Shown here one piece after another: positions 1 to 8,703 of a DNA stretch of 64,000 nucleotides (positions are counted from its first letter, which is position 1; every line of letters starts with the position of its first letter). The DNA is from Aureispira sp. CCB-E (GTDB lineage Bacteria > Bacteroidota > Bacteroidia > Chitinophagales > Saprospiraceae), in contig NZ_CP133671.1 in assembly GCF_031326345.1 (NCBI RefSeq), positions 2,852,001 through 2,916,000 on the forward strand. Reading direction: 5' to 3'. The notes under the pieces are model-generated. The model had not been told where the DNA came from. It saw only the letters and a list, made by a program, of their open reading frames with translations, and did not search any database. Made by a program: the position numbers and the translations under genes.

Positions 1-332
1 TGCGCATGACAAAAAATTTATCCATTGATAAAACAAGAGCTAAAAGTTTTCAAAATATTTCTTTGGACAAGGCACCAGAGCAAGTTCAAGATAGCCAAAA
101 TCCTTATCAACAAACTGCTCAAAAAGACACCGTATCACACATTCATCAATTGATGCAAGAACTACCAGAAAAGCAGCGTATGGTGATGCAACTTCGAGAT
201 ATTGAGGGGATGGAATATAAAGAAATAGCAGAAGCACTAGAGTTGCCTTTGAATCAAGTAAAAGTAAATCTGTTTAGAGCTCGTAAGAGCATTCGAACAC
301 AATTGTTAAATATAGAATCTTATGGATTATAA
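1..332 (+). CDS. ECF-type RNA polymerase sigma factor, 3' part (5' end outside window)
   Basis: This is the C-terminal part of a sigma-70 family (ECF) factor. The frame is open to the window edge, and the first ATG at 6 lies inside the conserved end of region 2 (residues like NLSIDKTRAK), so the true start is upstream. Region 4 is clear: LPEKQRMVMQLRDIEGMEYKEIAEALELP, given here only as its landmarks LPEKQR, EGMEYKEIA and the recognition helix around QVKVNLFRARK, which binds the -35 element. The stop overlaps the next start by 11 bases, which implies translational coupling with a probable anti-sigma factor. The DUF4252 genes downstream fit the usual Bacteroidota layout. Family assignment is secure; the regulon is unknown. 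Confidence 0.9.
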   Translation, partial: RMTKNLSIDKTRAKSFQNISLDKAPEQVQDSQNPYQQTAQKDTVSHIHQLMQELPEKQRMVMQLRDIEGMEYKEIAEALELPLNQVKVNLFRARKSIRTQLLNIESYGL

Positions 333-783
333 GACAATAAAAAAGATACTGGACAAATATTGGGAAGGAGAAACTTCTTTGAAAGAAGAACAATTGCTAA
401 AAGATTACTTTAATAGCAACCAAGTAGCAAAAGAGTTAGAATCTTTTCGCCCTCTATTTGTCTATTATAAAAAAGAGCAAGAAAAAACATCTACTCAGTC
501 CTTTGAAAAACTGAAAAAGAAACCTGTTGTTCATCGTTTGGTACCAACATGGTTGGTTGCAGCGGCTAGTATTGTTCTTGTATTAGCTGTAGGGACATTT
601 TGTTATCTAAATCAAAGTAATTCTAATACGGCTATTTTTGCAGTAGATGAAACGACCAAGGATACTTATGAAGATCCTCAAAAGGCATATGAAGAAGCGA
701 AAGCTGCTTTGATGCTAATTTCTAAAGGATTGAATAAAGGAATGACCAAAACGAAGGAAGGCGTTCAAAAAGCTAAACAATAA
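322..783 (+). CDS. Probable membrane anti-sigma factor partner of the ECF sigma factor
   Basis: A 153-residue protein with a charged cytoplasmic N-terminus (residues 1-72, with the motif KYWEGETSLKEE), one membrane helix (about 74-94) and a C-terminal tail that would lie outside the membrane. The N-terminal pattern followed by one helix is typical of small proteins encoded directly after ECF sigma factors in Bacteroidota. No zinc-binding HxxxCxxC anti-sigma motif is present. It overlaps the sigma gene by 11 bases, so co-translation is likely. The anti-sigma role is inferred from position and architecture, not from a recognised catalytic or binding motif. Confidence 0.65.
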   Translation: MDYKTIKKILDKYWEGETSLKEEQLLKDYFNSNQVAKELESFRPLFVYYKKEQEKTSTQSFEKLKKKPVVHRLVPTWLVAAASIVLVLAVGTFCYLNQSNSNTAIFAVDETTKDTYEDPQKAYEEAKAALMLISKGLNKGMTKTKEGVQKAKQ

Positions 784-909
784 AACGCATTACCAAACCC
801 AATGTATTAAGAACCTTATCCTAATAGATGCAGGATTGATCACCTGTTATAAAGTAAAGCTTTACGATAAATTAAAATCATTCAAAAACAAATTAGACCA
901 AAACAAATT

Positions 910-1359
910 ATGAAAACAATTATCGCAATTTTTATCGTAATCGCTTCTTTTTCTTTCACCATGCAAGCGCAAAATAATTTTATTGAAAAGCATATGAAAG
1001 CATATTTGAACGACGATCATTTTACCTCTATGAATTTTGCTTTGAGCAACTTGCTTTCAAAAGAAATGCTCAAAGAAATTCAAGCAGAATTAGGAAAGGC
1101 AGAGCATAAATTTGCCAAATTGATCAAAAATTTAAGCAAAATGACGCTTTTGATGACCGAAAAACAGCCTCAACAGTATTATAAAGAAACGATGGCTTTG
1201 ATCAAGAAAAATAAATACATGCCTTTAATGACTGTCAAGGAGGGCAAAAGTGGTGGGATGAATATTTTGGTTCGAGAGGGCAAAAAAGGTGTCGAAGAGG
1301 TCTTGATGTTAGCTGGTGGTGAAGATGATTTTGTCTTGATATCTTTTTCAAATAAATAG
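910..1359 (+). CDS. Secreted DUF4252-family protein (copy 1)
   Basis: A 149-residue protein with a signal peptide (residues 1-20, ending MQAQ) and a mature part resembling DUF4252: a FTSMNFALSNLL stretch, a central LTMKMTLLMTE-like strand, and the C-terminal pattern VREGKKGVEEVLMLAGGEDDFVLISF. DUF4252 proteins of unknown function commonly sit beside ECF sigma factors in Bacteroidota. This is the first of three tandem members, 126 bp after the anti-sigma gene. It is likely envelope-located and possibly controlled by the upstream sigma factor, which is an inference from order only. Confidence 0.75.
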   Translation: MKTIIAIFIVIASFSFTMQAQNNFIEKHMKAYLNDDHFTSMNFALSNLLSKEMLKEIQAELGKAEHKFAKLIKNLSKMTLLMTEKQPQQYYKETMALIKKNKYMPLMTVKEGKSGGMNILVREGKKGVEEVLMLAGGEDDFVLISFSNK

Positions 1360-1433
1360 GGGAAATAATTTTAAAGAAAATTAAAAAACAACAAAATTCG
1401 CTAGGAGCTAGTGAATTGCTAAAACAATATACA

Positions 1434-1949
1434 ATGAAAAATATAATCACAATATTGGTGCTATTCTTCGCCATACAAGGAGCATTTGCACAGGAGAATG
1501 CAATAGAAAAATATTTTCAAAAATACGAAGATAAAGAGGCATTTACCTCTGTTTATGTGAGCGAATATATGTTTAGTCTGTTTGCTGATATAGATATGGA
1601 GAGCTCAGAAGACAAGGAGGTAATGGAGATTTTGCAGGGGTTGAAGAGTTTGCAGGTGCTAACAACTGAGAAAGATGGCAAAAAATACTATGAAGAAGCC
1701 ATTAAATTGGTCAATCCTAAAGAATACAAGGTCTTGATGAAAGTGCGAGATGGAGATACCAATGTTCGGTTTTTAATCAAAAAAGAAGGTAGCCAAGTAA
1801 AGGAGTTGTTACTTTTAGTAGGGGGAGAGGAGTTTGTTCTACTAAGTATAGTCGGCAATGTTGACTTAAAAAAGATCTCTAAACTTGCCAAACACATGGA
1901 TATACAAGGTATGGAGCATTTGGACAAGGTCGAAGGCGAGGCACACTAA
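1434..1949 (+). CDS. Secreted DUF4252-family protein (copy 2)
   Basis: A 171-residue paralogue of the gene before it. I chose ATG 1434 because it gives a compact signal peptide (MKNIITILVLFF... ending GAFAQ); an in-frame TTG at 1416 would add six residues and spoil it, although it has an AGGAG nine bases upstream. The mature part keeps the family landmarks EAFTSVYVSEYMFSLF, a strand around LQVLTTEKDGKKYYEEA, and LLLLVGGEEFVLLS. It probably forms one transcript with its two neighbours. Function is unknown. Confidence 0.72.
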   Translation: MKNIITILVLFFAIQGAFAQENAIEKYFQKYEDKEAFTSVYVSEYMFSLFADIDMESSEDKEVMEILQGLKSLQVLTTEKDGKKYYEEAIKLVNPKEYKVLMKVRDGDTNVRFLIKKEGSQVKELLLLVGGEEFVLLSIVGNVDLKKISKLAKHMDIQGMEHLDKVEGEAH

Positions 1950-1981
1950 ATTTTATCTCATCACACCAAAAAGACAAAACA

Positions 1982-2539
1982 ATGAAAGCAATAATTATTC
2001 TATTACTAATTAGCATGAGCAGTGCATCAATGGCTCAAAACTTGGAATTAGATGCTTTTTTTATCAAGCATAGACACCACCCCAATACGATTGCGATGGC
2101 ACTTCCTGGCTGGTTGGTCAAGTTTGGACTAAATGCTTCTGAAGCAAAGGAGGATGTGGATGAATACAGACCATTATTAAGAGGATTGAACAACATTCGT
2201 TTGTTGGTCATGGAAGAAAAAAATTATGCTTCTCAAAAGGAGATCAATCGCCTAATTACTAGTGTACGCAAACGCCGTTATGTCGATTTGCTTTCGGTCA
2301 AAGAAGGCACGACTTCGGTACACATTCTGGTAAAAGAAAAGAAAACTAAAAAACGAGATTTGATTCGACATGTGATGATTTTGGTAGCCGAAGAAGATGA
2401 ATTAGTCTTACTAACTTTAAATGGTCGTTGGAAAAAAGAACTGTTGCAAAAAGCACTGAAAAATGGCAATATAGATTTCTTAGGTGGGGTGGTTGATGGG
2501 CATCGTTCAACTGAAACAACTGCCGTAGCACAACTATAA
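1982..2539 (+). CDS. Secreted DUF4252-like protein (copy 3, divergent)
   Basis: A 185-residue protein with signal peptide (residues 1-18, ending SMAQ). It follows the DUF4252 plan (hydrophobic N-terminal helix, LRGLNNIRLLVMEEKN, VKEGTTSVHILVKE, VMILVAEEDELVLLTLNG) but is more basic and has a longer C-terminal tail than the other two. The 32-bp gap to the preceding gene supports one operon. A strong hairpin terminator follows at 2585. The function is not known; the family call is from the shared pattern. Confidence 0.65.
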   Translation: MKAIIILLLISMSSASMAQNLELDAFFIKHRHHPNTIAMALPGWLVKFGLNASEAKEDVDEYRPLLRGLNNIRLLVMEEKNYASQKEINRLITSVRKRRYVDLLSVKEGTTSVHILVKEKKTKKRDLIRHVMILVAEEDELVLLTLNGRWKKELLQKALKNGNIDFLGGVVDGHRSTETTAVAQL

Positions 2540-2584
2540 GTATAACCAATCATAACCTAACCAACTTGTACTTTGAATAGTATG

Positions 2585-2617
2585 GCTCAAGTGAACTGGA
2601 TTCGCTTGAGCTCTTTT
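2585..2617 (+). terminator. Rho-independent terminator of the sigma/DUF4252 operon
   Basis: An 11-bp stem with one G-T pair (gctcaagtgaa / ttcgcttgagc), a 5-nt loop and a following T-rich run ending the plus-strand operon. Confidence 0.8.
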
Positions 2618-2725
2618 ATTTCAATCTGAAATAGTTTTTTATCCTATCTTTTCCTTGAAATACTTATCATTCACAATAGTTGCATTATAACAACCTACAA
2701 CTATTGCGAATGAAACAGCCTAATT

Positions 2726-5173
2726 TTATTGAGGAGAACTCAATGCTAAATTTAAGACTTCTTGCATTTTCTTAACATAGTGAAATTGTACTCCTTGGAT
2801 GTATTCAGGGTTAATTTCTTTGACATCCTTTTCATTATCTGCGCACATGATAATTTCCTTCACACCAGCACGTTTAGCTGCCAATACCTTTTCTTTGATT
2901 CCCCCTACAGGCAAGACTTTACCACGGAGAGTAATTTCTCCCGTCATAGCTAAATGTTGGCGTAATGGACGTTTGGTGAAAGCAGAAGCCAAGGCACTTA
3001 GCATGGTAATACCAGCCGAAGGACCATCTTTGGGAATTCCACCCGCCGGAACGTGGATGTGTACATTCGTTTCATCAAAAGCTTCCGCTTGGATGCCCAA
3101 CGGTTCTCCATGCGCTCTTAAATAACTTAAAGCAGTTGTTGCTGACTCTTTCATAACATCGCCCAAGTTTCCAGTTAGGATTAGCTTTCCTTTACCTCTA
3201 CTCAAACTAGATTCTATAAATAAAATATCTCCTCCAACACTAGTCCAAGCCAAACCAACAGCAACACCAGGTTCTTGTTCTTCTTCAAAGATATCATCTA
3301 AGTTGACCTTTTTGGGACCTAAAATAGTACTAATATCTTCTGGACTTAGATTTTTGTTAGTATTCGTCTTAGTGACCACTTTTTTGGCAACATGACGCAT
3401 AACCTTAGCAATTTCACGATCCAAAGAGCGAACGCCAGATTCACGTGTATAGTCCGAAATAACTTTGTTTAAGGCAGCATCATCTAGAACAATATCTTCA
3501 TCTGTTAAACCATGCTCTTTTAGTTGCTTTGAAACCAAGTGGCGTTTGGCAATTTCTAATTTTTCCTCTACCGAATAGCCATTAACTTGGATGATTTCCA
3601 TACGGTCTAGTAAAGCAGGTTGAATACTTTGCAACGAGTTGGCGGTAGCGATGAATAAGACTTTAGACAAGTCATATTCCAATTCTAAATAATTATCATA
3701 AAAAGAAGTATTCTGCTCAGGATCTAGAATTTCTAATAGGGCAGAAGAAGGATCGCCTTTATAGCTTGTTCCTAGCTTGTCAATCTCATCCAAAATAAAC
3801 ACAGGATTATCTGATTCTGCCTTTTTTAGCGACTGAATGATACGCCCAGGCATTGCACCGATGTACGTTTTGCGATGTCCACGCAATTCAGATTCATCAT
3901 GTACCCCTCCGAGAGACATGCGGATATATTTTCGACCAATGGCTTTGGCAATCGAACGCCCCAACGATGTTTTCCCAACACCAGGAGGACCTACCAAGCA
4001 CAAGATTGGTGATTTCATATCTTGTCTTAATTTCAAAACAGCCAAGTGTTCTAAAATTCTATCTTTTACTTTGTCCAAACCAAAGTGATCACTGTCCAAA
4101 ATATCTTCTGCCGAAGACAAATCAAAGGAATCTTCTGTGACTTCGTTCCACGGTAAATCGACCAATACTTCTAGGTAGTTAACCAAAATTGAGTGTTCTG
4201 GTGCAGCAGGGTTCATGCGTTTTAACTTACGCAATTCTTTATCAAACTTATCTTGAACTGTTTTGGACCATTGTTTATTTTTAGCCTTTTCCTCTAAATC
4301 GGAAATATCATTTTGAGTAGGAGATTCTCCCAACTCTTCTTGAATTTTTTTCAATTGTTGGTTCAGGATATAATCACGCTGTTGTTTCTCCATGTCACCA
4401 TGAACATCTACCTCAATTTTTTGCTTCAATTCCAGTACCTGCAACTCATGATTCATGTGTTGAAGAATTTCATCTGCTTTATCTTCTGTTCGTTCAATTT
4501 CGAGCAAAGCTTGTTTGGTAGCAATATCTACATTTAGATTAGAACCGATGAAATTGACCAAAAAGTGCTGACTCTTGATGTTTTGAAGCATCAACGAAGC
4601 ATCGTTAGGAATATTGGGAGAGAGCTTAATGATCTTTTCAGCCAAATCTCGCATCGAAGAAACGATAGCTAAGAATTGAGGTGTGTTATTAGGTACCTCA
4701 ATTTTGGCAAACTCTAAAGAACCTTTTAGAAACGGTTCTGATTGTAACAATTGCTTTAGTTCTAATTTTTGACGTCCTTGAAGGATAGCGGTTGTGGTAC
4801 CATCAGGCATTTTTAATACCTTTAAAATTTTGGCAACCACACCAACTTTGAACAAATCCTCTTGCATAGGATCTGCTACTTTGATATCTCGTTGTGTTAG
4901 AACCGCAATATTCTTATCCGAATGGTAAGCTTCGTTTACTGCAGCAATAGATTTTGGGCGCCCCACTGTAATTGGAATAATAACTCCAGGAAATAAAACA
5001 GTGTTTTTAAGTGCTAGAATGGGTAAAATGTCAGGGTAATCTTCCTGCTCATTTTCGTCGAATCCTTGCTCGTTGATTGAAAAAAGAGGTAAAAAATCTA
5101 CTTCGTCATTACTTCCACTTAGCATTTGCAATTGTATATTATTAGGTAAATTAATATTTGTTCTTGATTTCAC
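2726..5173 (-). CDS. lon: ATP-dependent protease Lon (endopeptidase La)
   Basis: An 815-residue full-length Lon. The LON substrate-binding domain covers about residues 47-245, a coiled helical region follows, and the AAA+ module has Walker A GPPGVGKT (395-402) and Walker [11 protein letters not shown]. The C-terminal protease domain carries the Ser-Lys dyad: S719 in [10 protein letters not shown] and K762 in GGIKEK. Lon is a cytoplasmic hexamer that degrades misfolded and regulatory proteins using ATP. All catalytic residues are present and the length is normal for Bacteroidota Lon. It is followed on the same strand by nothing closely linked; queE lies 271 bp upstream. No heat-shock operator could be recognised. 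Confidence 0.98.
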   Translation of the reverse strand: MKSRTNINLPNNIQLQMLSGSNDEVDFLPLFSINEQGFDENEQEDYPDILPILALKNTVLFPGVIIPITVGRPKSIAAVNEAYHSDKNIAVLTQRDIKVADPMQEDLFKVGVVAKILKVLKMPDGTTTAILQGRQKLELKQLLQSEPFLKGSLEFAKIEVPNNTPQFLAIVSSMRDLAEKIIKLSPNIPNDASLMLQNIKSQHFLVNFIGSNLNVDIATKQALLEIERTEDKADEILQHMNHELQVLELKQKIEVDVHGDMEKQQRDYILNQQLKKIQEELGESPTQNDISDLEEKAKNKQWSKTVQDKFDKELRKLKRMNPAAPEHSILVNYLEVLVDLPWNEVTEDSFDLSSAEDILDSDHFGLDKVKDRILEHLAVLKLRQDMKSPILCLVGPPGVGKTSLGRSIAKAIGRKYIRMSLGGVHDESELRGHRKTYIGAMPGRIIQSLKKAESDNPVFILDEIDKLGTSYKGDPSSALLEILDPEQNTSFYDNYLELEYDLSKVLFIATANSLQSIQPALLDRMEIIQVNGYSVEEKLEIAKRHLVSKQLKEHGLTDEDIVLDDAALNKVISDYTRESGVRSLDREIAKVMRHVAKKVVTKTNTNKNLSPEDISTILGPKKVNLDDIFEEEQEPGVAVGLAWTSVGGDILFIESSLSRGKGKLILTGNLGDVMKESATTALSYLRAHGEPLGIQAEAFDETNVHIHVPAGGIPKDGPSAGITMLSALASAFTKRPLRQHLAMTGEITLRGKVLPVGGIKEKVLAAKRAGVKEIIMCADNEKDVKEINPEYIQGVQFHYVKKMQEVLNLALSSPQ

Positions 5174-5444
5174 GTGCTTTTATTTTTGTCAGAATACTTG
5201 CCAATTTGTCATTGGTAGACACAAAGTCATCTACTAGGTTTTATTGGTGTTGTATTGCTTTTACTAGCCTATTTTGTTAAAAATCAGTATTGTTTTAAAG
5301 TATTAGGCTTGGTAGCTTCTGAGAATTATTCAAGGAATGTGCCATTCCAATTTTTAACAATTTTTCGTACAATTTGTCAGTTAAGTAATGTTCAAAAAAA
5401 TAAGTTTTCAAAATTTTGCTGCAAGCCGAGAGATTATTTTTTTA

Positions 5445-6206
5445 CTAAACACCTGTTAGCTGATTCCATATTTCTATATGGAGTCGAGTACACATTCTCA
5501 ACTGATGTTCGATGCAAATATCTGCTACCAACTGATTGCGTTCTAAAAGCTGCTCAATGCTATCTGCACCAGGCATTAAGACAATTTTTTTTGAGTCAAT
5601 TAATCCCGTATGAACTAGTTGTGTTTGTATTTCCTCAAAATCTTGTTTAGTTGTAACAACAAATTTAAACATAGTGTTCGGATTTGCTGAAAACCATTTT
5701 AGGATGGAGTGATTGATCCGTTGGCTGGTTGGCATGCCAGAATTGCTTAACTTGGGGGAGGTGTTCCAATAATGGACCCGAGCATCAAGCGAAGAAAGTG
5801 GCAGTATAGTAGCATTGGTTTCTATTTCAATAATAGGACGAAGCGCATATTCTGTTTCTAGGTATTCTAAAAAGGCAACGATTCGTTCTTGTTGCAAAAG
5901 TGGCTCGCCCCCTGTAATAACCAAATGCACCCCTGTTTGTAGGCGTTGTATAAAATTGGTACTTTGATTTAATTCTTTTAGTAGGTCTGCAAAAGAATAA
6001 GTAGTTCCTTTCATCCAGACATCTATAGTGTCGCAAACCCAAGTCGCTCCATCGCGCAGCACCCCATCTTTTTCGACTCCCTTGCCACCACACATAAGGT
6101 TGCATCCTGTCAATCGGAGAAAAATAGCAGGGATGCCAGATGTACGACCTTCTCCCTGTAAACTGTAAAAGTATTCGCTGACAGCAATTTTTTGATTTTT
6201 AGACAT
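5445..6206 (-). CDS. queE: 7-carboxy-7-deazaguanine synthase (radical SAM)
   Basis: A 253-residue QueE, which converts 6-carboxytetrahydropterin to 7-carboxy-7-deazaguanine in the queuosine/preQ0 pathway. The N-terminus YFYSLQGEGRTSG and the motif VITGGEPLLQ are typical of the family. The cluster cysteines are C35, C39 and C58. The usual GCNLxCxxCDT motif is therefore split by an 18-residue glycine-rich insertion between the second and third cysteines, with CDT kept after the insertion. Variant spacing between the last two cysteines is known for some QueE enzymes, so I expect it to be active. No other queuosine gene is within the window. Confidence 0.9.
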   Translation of the reverse strand: MSKNQKIAVSEYFYSLQGEGRTSGIPAIFLRLTGCNLMCGGKGVEKDGVLRDGATWVCDTIDVWMKGTTYSFADLLKELNQSTNFIQRLQTGVHLVITGGEPLLQQERIVAFLEYLETEYALRPIIEIETNATILPLSSLDARVHYWNTSPKLSNSGMPTSQRINHSILKWFSANPNTMFKFVVTTKQDFEEIQTQLVHTGLIDSKKIVLMPGADSIEQLLERNQLVADICIEHQLRMCTRLHIEIWNQLTGV

Positions 6207-6851
6207 TCTTAAAATAATTATAAGCCTTGTTTACTTTGTTAATGATTATCACCAGCATACAAACCTAACTGCTTTTGTGAGGTGTTTTTATAAGAAATAA
6301 GAATAATTCGAGATAAAGTCTAATAAAAACCTTAAAAAAAATCCTTATTTTAGCACCCAAGTAGATAAAAAACGTTATGACAAAATTTACGACTCCTCTT
6401 CTTATTAATTGATTGTAGTTCGTTCATTAGATTATTAAGATGATAACTCTTTTTTTGCGAATTATTGAATTGACTTAAATACTAACTTTCTTGGTTGCGG
6501 GTTTTGAAAAATAAGAAGTATGTTGTGTTGTTACGAAACATTATAATATTGTATTAGGTTGTTTAAAATAAGTAAAATTAGAACAACTTTTGACGATTTC
6601 CTAATTACAATTGGTATTCGATCGATTAATAATACACTATTAAAATCTTTTTGCTATGGTTTAGTTTCGTAGAAAACAGCAAAAAGGAAATAAAATAAGC
6701 TGTATTTTTTAATTTATTAAAGGATTATCACACCAATTTGCATAAAATTTGCATCTAATGGTTTGTAAATATTAAAACGATTAACCATCCACTCAACTAG
6801 TACGTTTAAGGGTACTAATATAACATTTGGAAAATATCAAATTATATAATT
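6207..6851. other. 645-bp AT-rich intergenic region between divergent queE and a secreted-protein gene
   Basis: No convincing gene. It must hold the divergent promoters of queE (minus) and the gene at 6852 (plus). A 9-bp inverted repeat ctttttgct / agcaaaaag (6647-6655 and 6678-6686) could form a hairpin in a long plus-strand leader. The word tttgcat occurs twice near 6737-6752. No riboswitch was recognised. Confidence 0.5.
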
Positions 6852-8453
6852 ATGAGAAGACTATATTCTGGAATTTTGGCAACTATAATTGGCGCATTAT
6901 GTTCTATGCCAGTAGATATGATTGCCCAAAAAGGACCAAGTGAAGGAACTTCTGGAAAAGTGCGCACCAAGATTGTAAGGGACTGTGAATATGAAGTCCT
7001 TCCAGGATTGGCAGAAATAACGTCTATTGAAAAAATTCGACCAGCTTCTGAAAGCGCTTTGAAGTATGATGAGCATGAGGTCTTGTTTAAGTTTACTCCT
7101 ATGGAGGGAGGAGAGATACTCGAAATGCTTAGAGATACAGAGATTGAATTTGTATTGCGCTCTCGTGCCATCCGTGTTCCTGTTGGACCTGAATATATTA
7201 AGGCTAAGAATTTAAAGGTAGGAACCAAATATGCGATGAACTTGCTACAAACTAGAAATAGAGATGCTTGTTTGGAATTGTATACGTACGAATCTAAAGC
7301 ACTAGACAATGACTTGTTTGAAGCGTACGAGCATATTATTGATTATACCAAAGAGGCTTATGTGCAGCAATTGGAAGCAAAGGAACGAGCTTACGAGCGT
7401 AATAAAGCGAATGAAAAAGATGTCGTCGTTGCAGAAACGGTCGACCCTACTGTGGAAACAGTTGTAGAAACTCCTATTCAAGAAGATGAATTTGATTATG
7501 GAGGGCTTTCTGAGGAAGAAATTGCCAATTTGTCAGAAGCAGAAATGCGTGCCTTGGTCGAAAAGAATTTAAGAAAGAAATTTGAAGATGAAGGCACTCC
7601 AAGTTCTTATGACGGAGGATCTTCTGGCATTGATGAAGCAAAATTGAGAGCAGAAATAGAGGCTAAGAAGAGAGAGGAATATGCAGCACAGTTGGCTGCT
7701 GCCGAAAATGGAAAGGCAAACTCATCTACTACGACTATTAAATCAAATAATTCTAATAAATCTAGCAATGCAGCTAGTGATGCGATTCGAGAAGCAAAAC
7801 GAAAAGCAAAGGAAGCTGAAAAAGCAGCTAGATTGGAGGAAAAACGTAAAGAGCAAGAGGCTTTGGAAAGAGCTCGCAAAAAAGAGGAGTTGAGACAAAA
7901 ATTAGAAAAAGAAGTAGAAGCCGAAATTCAAAGAGAAATAGAAGAAAAGGCAGAAGCAGCTCGTTTAGCAGCTATTCAAGAGGCTAAGAAAGAAGAGGAA
8001 GAGCGTAACAAAAAAACAGCAGCGATTGAGAAAATTAAGGAAATTGAGCGAGAAATGGCTCAACGCATCGTGGATGAGACCAAACGTAAGGATTGTGTCT
8101 TTGGAGATCGTATTTCTGGAACAATTGAAGTGATCAAAGTAAGCAAGGTAAAAGAGGCGAACTTAAGTCACTTGAAATATACGGAATATGAAGTCATGGT
8201 TACTTTCCGCCCAGATAATTATGCTGATTTGTCTAAAAAAGAGAAAAAAGACTGGGAGGCAGCTTTTGTCTTTACGCTAGATCCAATGGGGCAAAATGCC
8301 AATCCTGGCGCTGGTTACATTAGAAAGTATAAAGTATTCAAAGCTTCTAAATACCAAGGTTTTGCTCAGCCATTACAGTCTGGGATTTGTACAGAAATGA
8401 TGCTTTATTCTCCTGATTTGCCTAATGATGGAGCTAAAATAAAATTAAAATAG
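6852..8453 (+). CDS. Secreted coiled-coil protein with two copies of a lineage-specific domain (paralogue 1)
   Basis: A 533-residue protein with a signal peptide (about residues 1-26). Residues about 37-160 form the shared domain, marked by DCEYEVLPGLAEITSIE, YDEHEVLFKFTPMEGG, VPVGPEYI, KVGTKYAMNLLQT, ACLELYTYESKALDNDLFE. A long charged alanine/lysine/glutamate coiled coil follows (about 260-410). The C-terminus (about 415-530) is a divergent second copy, recognisable by KDCVFG, YTEYEVMVTFRP, GAGYIRKYKV, GICTEMMLYSPDLPND. Related proteins are encoded at 8704 and 11734. I do not recognise the family; a secreted structural or binding role is a guess. It ends in a strong terminator, so it is transcribed separately from its paralogues. 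Confidence 0.75.
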   Translation: MRRLYSGILATIIGALCSMPVDMIAQKGPSEGTSGKVRTKIVRDCEYEVLPGLAEITSIEKIRPASESALKYDEHEVLFKFTPMEGGEILEMLRDTEIEFVLRSRAIRVPVGPEYIKAKNLKVGTKYAMNLLQTRNRDACLELYTYESKALDNDLFEAYEHIIDYTKEAYVQQLEAKERAYERNKANEKDVVVAETVDPTVETVVETPIQEDEFDYGGLSEEEIANLSEAEMRALVEKNLRKKFEDEGTPSSYDGGSSGIDEAKLRAEIEAKKREEYAAQLAAAENGKANSSTTTIKSNNSNKSSNAASDAIREAKRKAKEAEKAARLEEKRKEQEALERARKKEELRQKLEKEVEAEIQREIEEKAEAARLAAIQEAKKEEEERNKKTAAIEKIKEIEREMAQRIVDETKRKDCVFGDRISGTIEVIKVSKVKEANLSHLKYTEYEVMVTFRPDNYADLSKKEKKDWEAAFVFTLDPMGQNANPGAGYIRKYKVFKASKYQGFAQPLQSGICTEMMLYSPDLPNDGAKIKLK

Positions 8454-8508
8454 TTCGTGCTTTGAGTGTCAAAAGCGACAAAGCTTGATGACTATATTAT
8501 CTTAAATG

Positions 8509-8551
8509 AAACGTGGCTCTCTTCAACTGTTGAAGGAAGCCACGTTTTTAT
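8509..8551 (+). terminator. Rho-independent terminator after paralogue 1
   Basis: A two-part stem: outer aaacgtggct / agccacgttt and inner cttcaa / ttgaag around a 3-nt loop, then a T run. Confidence 0.85.
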
Positions 8552-8703
8552 TGGATAAGAATTCTTTATGTTTTATTTCAGACTAAAACAAGCACTTTTA
8601 ATCGTTATGATTGGTGCGTAATGATAATTTGAGTTCCCCAAGCATTACTTTGTAGAAACTATGAAGTAGTAGCGTAGCTAAGTATTACAAATAATACTCG
8701 ATT

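Noticed and set aside
5255-5650. Plus-strand open frame of 131 codons overlapping the end of queE
   Set aside because: It lies mostly in the queE-lon gap and the queE coding strand's antisense. It has no family pattern, and queE is certain.
5445-6206. QueE judged inactive because the CxxxCxxC motif seems broken
   Set aside because: A third cysteine (C58) followed by the typical DT is present after the insertion, so all three ligands exist.
7607-7879. Minus-strand frame inside secreted paralogue 1
   Set aside because: It mirrors the low-complexity coiled-coil codons of the sense gene and has no independent features.
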